Source: Clostridiales bacterium (lineage in GTDB: Bacteria > Bacillota > Clostridia > Christensenellales > Christensenellaceae). From it: 7,897 bases of DNA. The notes under the pieces were generated by a model. It did no database searches, was not told the DNA's origin, and saw only the letters and a list, made by a program, of their open reading frames with translations. This document shows, piece after piece, positions 6,701 through 7,897 of the stretch; the first letter of the stretch is position 1; each line of letters begins with the position of its first letter. The stretch lies in the NCBI GenBank assembly GCA_003510345.1, contig DOMW01000142.1, forward strand, positions 676 to 8,572, written 5' to 3'. A program made the position numbers and the translations under genes.

Positions 6701-7293
6701 CGGTGAACCCCAACGCGATAGAAGATTACGCGCGCGTTTCCGAGCGGTACGAGAGCTTAAAGACGCAGCGTGAGGATTTGGTACAGGCGGGCGAAGATTT
6801 GAAAATCGTGATAGAGGGCCTGCTGACCGGCATGACGGCAAGTTTCCAGGAAAAATTTGACTTGATCAACCGCCACTTTATATGCGTGTTTAAAGAGCTT
6901 TTTGGCGGCGGCCACGCCGAGGTGCAGCTTCTGGAGGAAGAGAACGTGATGGAGTCCGGCATCGACATCATTGCCGAACCGCCCGGAAAGAAACTGCAAA
7001 GTATTTCGCTGCTTTCGGGCGGGGAAAAAGCGCTCACCGCCATCGCGCTGATGTTTGCCATGCTTTCCATCAACCCGTCGCCCGTGTGCCTTTTAGATGA
7101 GATCGACGCGCCGCTCGACGACGCGAACCTGATCCGCCTCGCCGAATACCTGACAGGGCTTTCCAAAGGCCTGCAATTTATTGTGATCACCCACCGGAAG
7201 CCCACGATGGCGATTTGCGATACGCTGTATGGCGTGGCTATGCACGAGCGCGGCGTTTCGGATATCGTATCCGTACAACTGGAAGGAGCGTAA
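3742..7293 (+). CDS. smc: Chromosome condensation and segregation ATPase Smc
   Basis: The 1183-residue protein has full bacterial Smc length and architecture. With ScpA and ScpB it forms the ring that organises and separates replicated chromosomes. The N-terminal head begins MYLKRIELNGFKSF and carries Walker A GPNGSGKS (31-38) and the Q-loop Gln143 in IIGQGRIDEIL. A first coiled coil runs about 160-500. The hinge dimerisation domain lies about 505-670 and ends in GDFIKPGGVITGGS. The second coiled coil spans about 670-1020. The C-terminal head has the ABC signature LLSGGEK (1090-1096), Walker B VCLLDEID with Asp1119 and catalytic Glu1120, and the D-loop PLDDAN. An in-frame stop (the rseC-like TGA frame shift boundary at 3733) prevents an earlier start. 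The ATG has no clear Shine-Dalgarno within the usual distance, so initiation probably depends on ribosomes finishing the upstream gene six bases before. No defect is seen in any motif. Confidence 0.97.
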   Translation: MYLKRIELNGFKSFPHRKEIIVNSGITGVVGPNGSGKSNIADALRWVLGEQSSKNLRGANMQDIIFNGTQSRTRKSYCEVSLVFDNADRKVDIDYTEIAVRRKMYRSGESEYAINEANCRLKDILELFRDTGIGKEGYSIIGQGRIDEILNSKPVQRRKVFEEAAGIAKYRARKEEAERNLQKTADNIVRIDDIIAELELQIGPLREQMHEAKDYNVLRERLKTLEINTFLYQYSRTAERMGKMDEQVAALEQEFDEITAEIIKMGEAQAETKRDAALLQEEIDARNTKVSGLLQRQEKLKGERGLLEEREKNCRAGIEENDTRRAGMEQTVSANRERIGEIDKEVSELNAVLDEQYAVICARRESLKDVAAGAGELDELRRDVEQARTALQTCRIEHSERAVRVDALQSKCAELAQQAQRHKEHFGGMEKQIGDAKEQLAVYDETSAALRGRVNEISREAAQAKDEEKKQAELLSDVTRALNEDQSRYKLLSDMNEEYEGYFDSVRLLLKKSIDAPLIASKIKGVLAEVIKVPQKYETPLEVILGNALQNIVVETDGDAKEIISYLRKNNLGRVTFLPAKSLKVKYLKPEEKKLLAMEGVYGVASEVIECGEAVRPAVDFLLGRTVIVEDMDCAVALMRRADYAFRTVTMQGDFIKPGGVITGGSLKQKNTGLLSRKRMADELAKSVERNKKERQKLEAAMEVFREKERERQRGQQAALEELRLMEIAQAAVKQTLAHLTAQLEERDETGLSLLESLDEAKTEYGRACSAAEEAREEAESLAATYDGLAEKLAAAEEARVLAAKENAAQRDELSAMEIAHTEKGNEKAILLAEAEHLRAANRTSAEAIESVHTQNETLKREWDAVKKRKHELMEEIDDTIVEIKNAGALVQDKLADRERLADALAQSEQKAAAYGERKNLLIEQKYKVIANREKAELARESMQNKIWEDYGLTYGSALEFKDEEFGFAGAVRETEEIREKLRAMGAVNPNAIEDYARVSERYESLKTQREDLVQAGEDLKIVIEGLLTGMTASFQEKFDLINRHFICVFKELFGGGHAEVQLLEEENVMESGIDIIAEPPGKKLQSISLLSGGEKALTAIALMFAMLSINPSPVCLLDEIDAPLDDANLIRLAEYLTGLSKGLQFIVITHRKPTMAICDTLYGVAMHERGVSDIVSVQLEGA

Positions 7294-7298
7294 CGAAA

Positions 7299-7897
7299 AT
7301 GGGATTGTTTGATAAAATCAAAGAAAGAATGAATAAGACGCGGGAGAATATATCTTCCCGCTTAAACAGCGTGATAAAAAACTTCCGCAAGGTAGACGAG
7401 GGCTTTTTCGAGGAACTGGAGGAGGCGCTTATTTTGTCCGATCTAGGCGTTACAACGACGGATAAAGCGGTGGATGCGTTGCGCGACGTGGTGAAGGAAC
7501 AAAAGATCACGGACCCGGCGGAGATCAAAACGGCGCTTTGCCGCATACTTGCCGAATCGATGCAAGCGCCGCCGCTGGACATAAAAAAGCCTACGGTTCT
7601 ATTGATCGTAGGGGTGAACGGCGTGGGAAAAACGACGGCGATAGGCAAGCTTTCGGCTTATTTTGGCGCACAGGGCAAGCGCGTGATCATAGCGGCGGCG
7701 GATACGTTCCGCGCGGCGGCGGCCGAGCAGCTTTCCGTGTGGGGGCAGCGCACGGATACGCGCGTGATAAAATACGCGGAGGGCGCGGACCCCGCGGCGG
7801 TGGTGTTTGACGCGATCGACGCGGCAAAGCACGCTGAAGCCGACCTTTTGATTATTGATACGGCGGGGCGGCTGCACAACAAAAAGAACCTGATGGA
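7299..7897 (+). CDS. ftsY: Signal recognition particle receptor FtsY, 3'-truncated by the window edge
   Basis: The first 199 codons of FtsY are present. This GTPase receives ribosome–SRP complexes at the membrane by forming a heterodimer with Ffh, and so directs membrane proteins to the SecYEG translocon. The N-terminus, MGLFDKIKERMNK, is the short amphipathic membrane-binding helix and leads directly into the N domain (about 20-88); the long acidic A domain of E. coli FtsY is absent. In the G domain, G1 is GVNGVGKTT (105-113), the DTFRAAAAEQL segment is at 135-145, and G3 is DTAGRL (187-192). The G4 (TKLD-type) and G5 motifs lie beyond the edge. The Shine-Dalgarno AAGGAG (7283-7288) sits inside the end of smc, ten bases before the ATG. 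The DTFRAAAAEQL form and the N-terminus favour FtsY over Ffh or FlhF. Confidence 0.96.
   Translation, partial: MGLFDKIKERMNKTRENISSRLNSVIKNFRKVDEGFFEELEEALILSDLGVTTTDKAVDALRDVVKEQKITDPAEIKTALCRILAESMQAPPLDIKKPTVLLIVGVNGVGKTTAIGKLSAYFGAQGKRVIIAAADTFRAAAAEQLSVWGQRTDTRVIKYAEGADPAAVVFDAIDAAKHAEADLLIIDTAGRLHNKKNLM

Overview
The window reads as part of one rightward bacterial chromosomal operon, hisS–aspS–rseC-like–smc–ftsY, preceded by about 245 bp of non-coding, promoter-bearing DNA. Four genes are complete. ftsY starts at 7299 and runs off the right edge. The style is that of a Gram-positive, Clostridia-like organism: AGGAG-type Shine-Dalgarno sites, a sigma-A promoter matching the consensus exactly, a TTG start codon, a hisS–aspS pair, and an FtsY without the long acidic N-terminal region of enterobacteria. 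Base composition looks moderately GC-rich by eye. I would lean towards a GC-richer lineage of uncultured or gut Clostridia, but the genus cannot be told from this.

Region 1-246 holds no convincing gene. It has a perfect sigma-A promoter (TTGACA, 17 bp, TATAAT; 166-194) giving hisS a leader of about 46 nt, and a plausible divergent promoter on the minus strand (124-152). A 14-bp perfect palindrome overlaps the divergent -35. The minus-strand transcript would fold into a long hairpin (116 to 32) and ends at the left edge in a good Shine-Dalgarno (9 to 3), so a divergent gene probably begins just outside the window.

Region 247-3295 encodes the histidyl- and aspartyl-tRNA synthetases, joined by a 10-nt gap that carries the second gene's ribosome binding site. 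Region 3292-3735 encodes a small two-helix membrane protein of the RseC/MucC type whose start overlaps the aspS stop (ATGA). Region 3742-7293 encodes the full-length chromosome condensation ATPase Smc, and 7299-7897 the signal recognition particle receptor GTPase FtsY.

No terminator is visible between the genes and all gaps are -4 to 10 nt, so the five genes are probably co-transcribed. They join translation (charging of tRNA-His and tRNA-Asp), a redox or envelope-associated membrane factor, chromosome segregation and membrane protein targeting. The protein genes are conventional. The parts most worth a second look are the divergent regulatory region at the left edge, the absence of a T-box before hisS–aspS, the cysteine-rich insertion in HisRS, and the weak translation start of smc.
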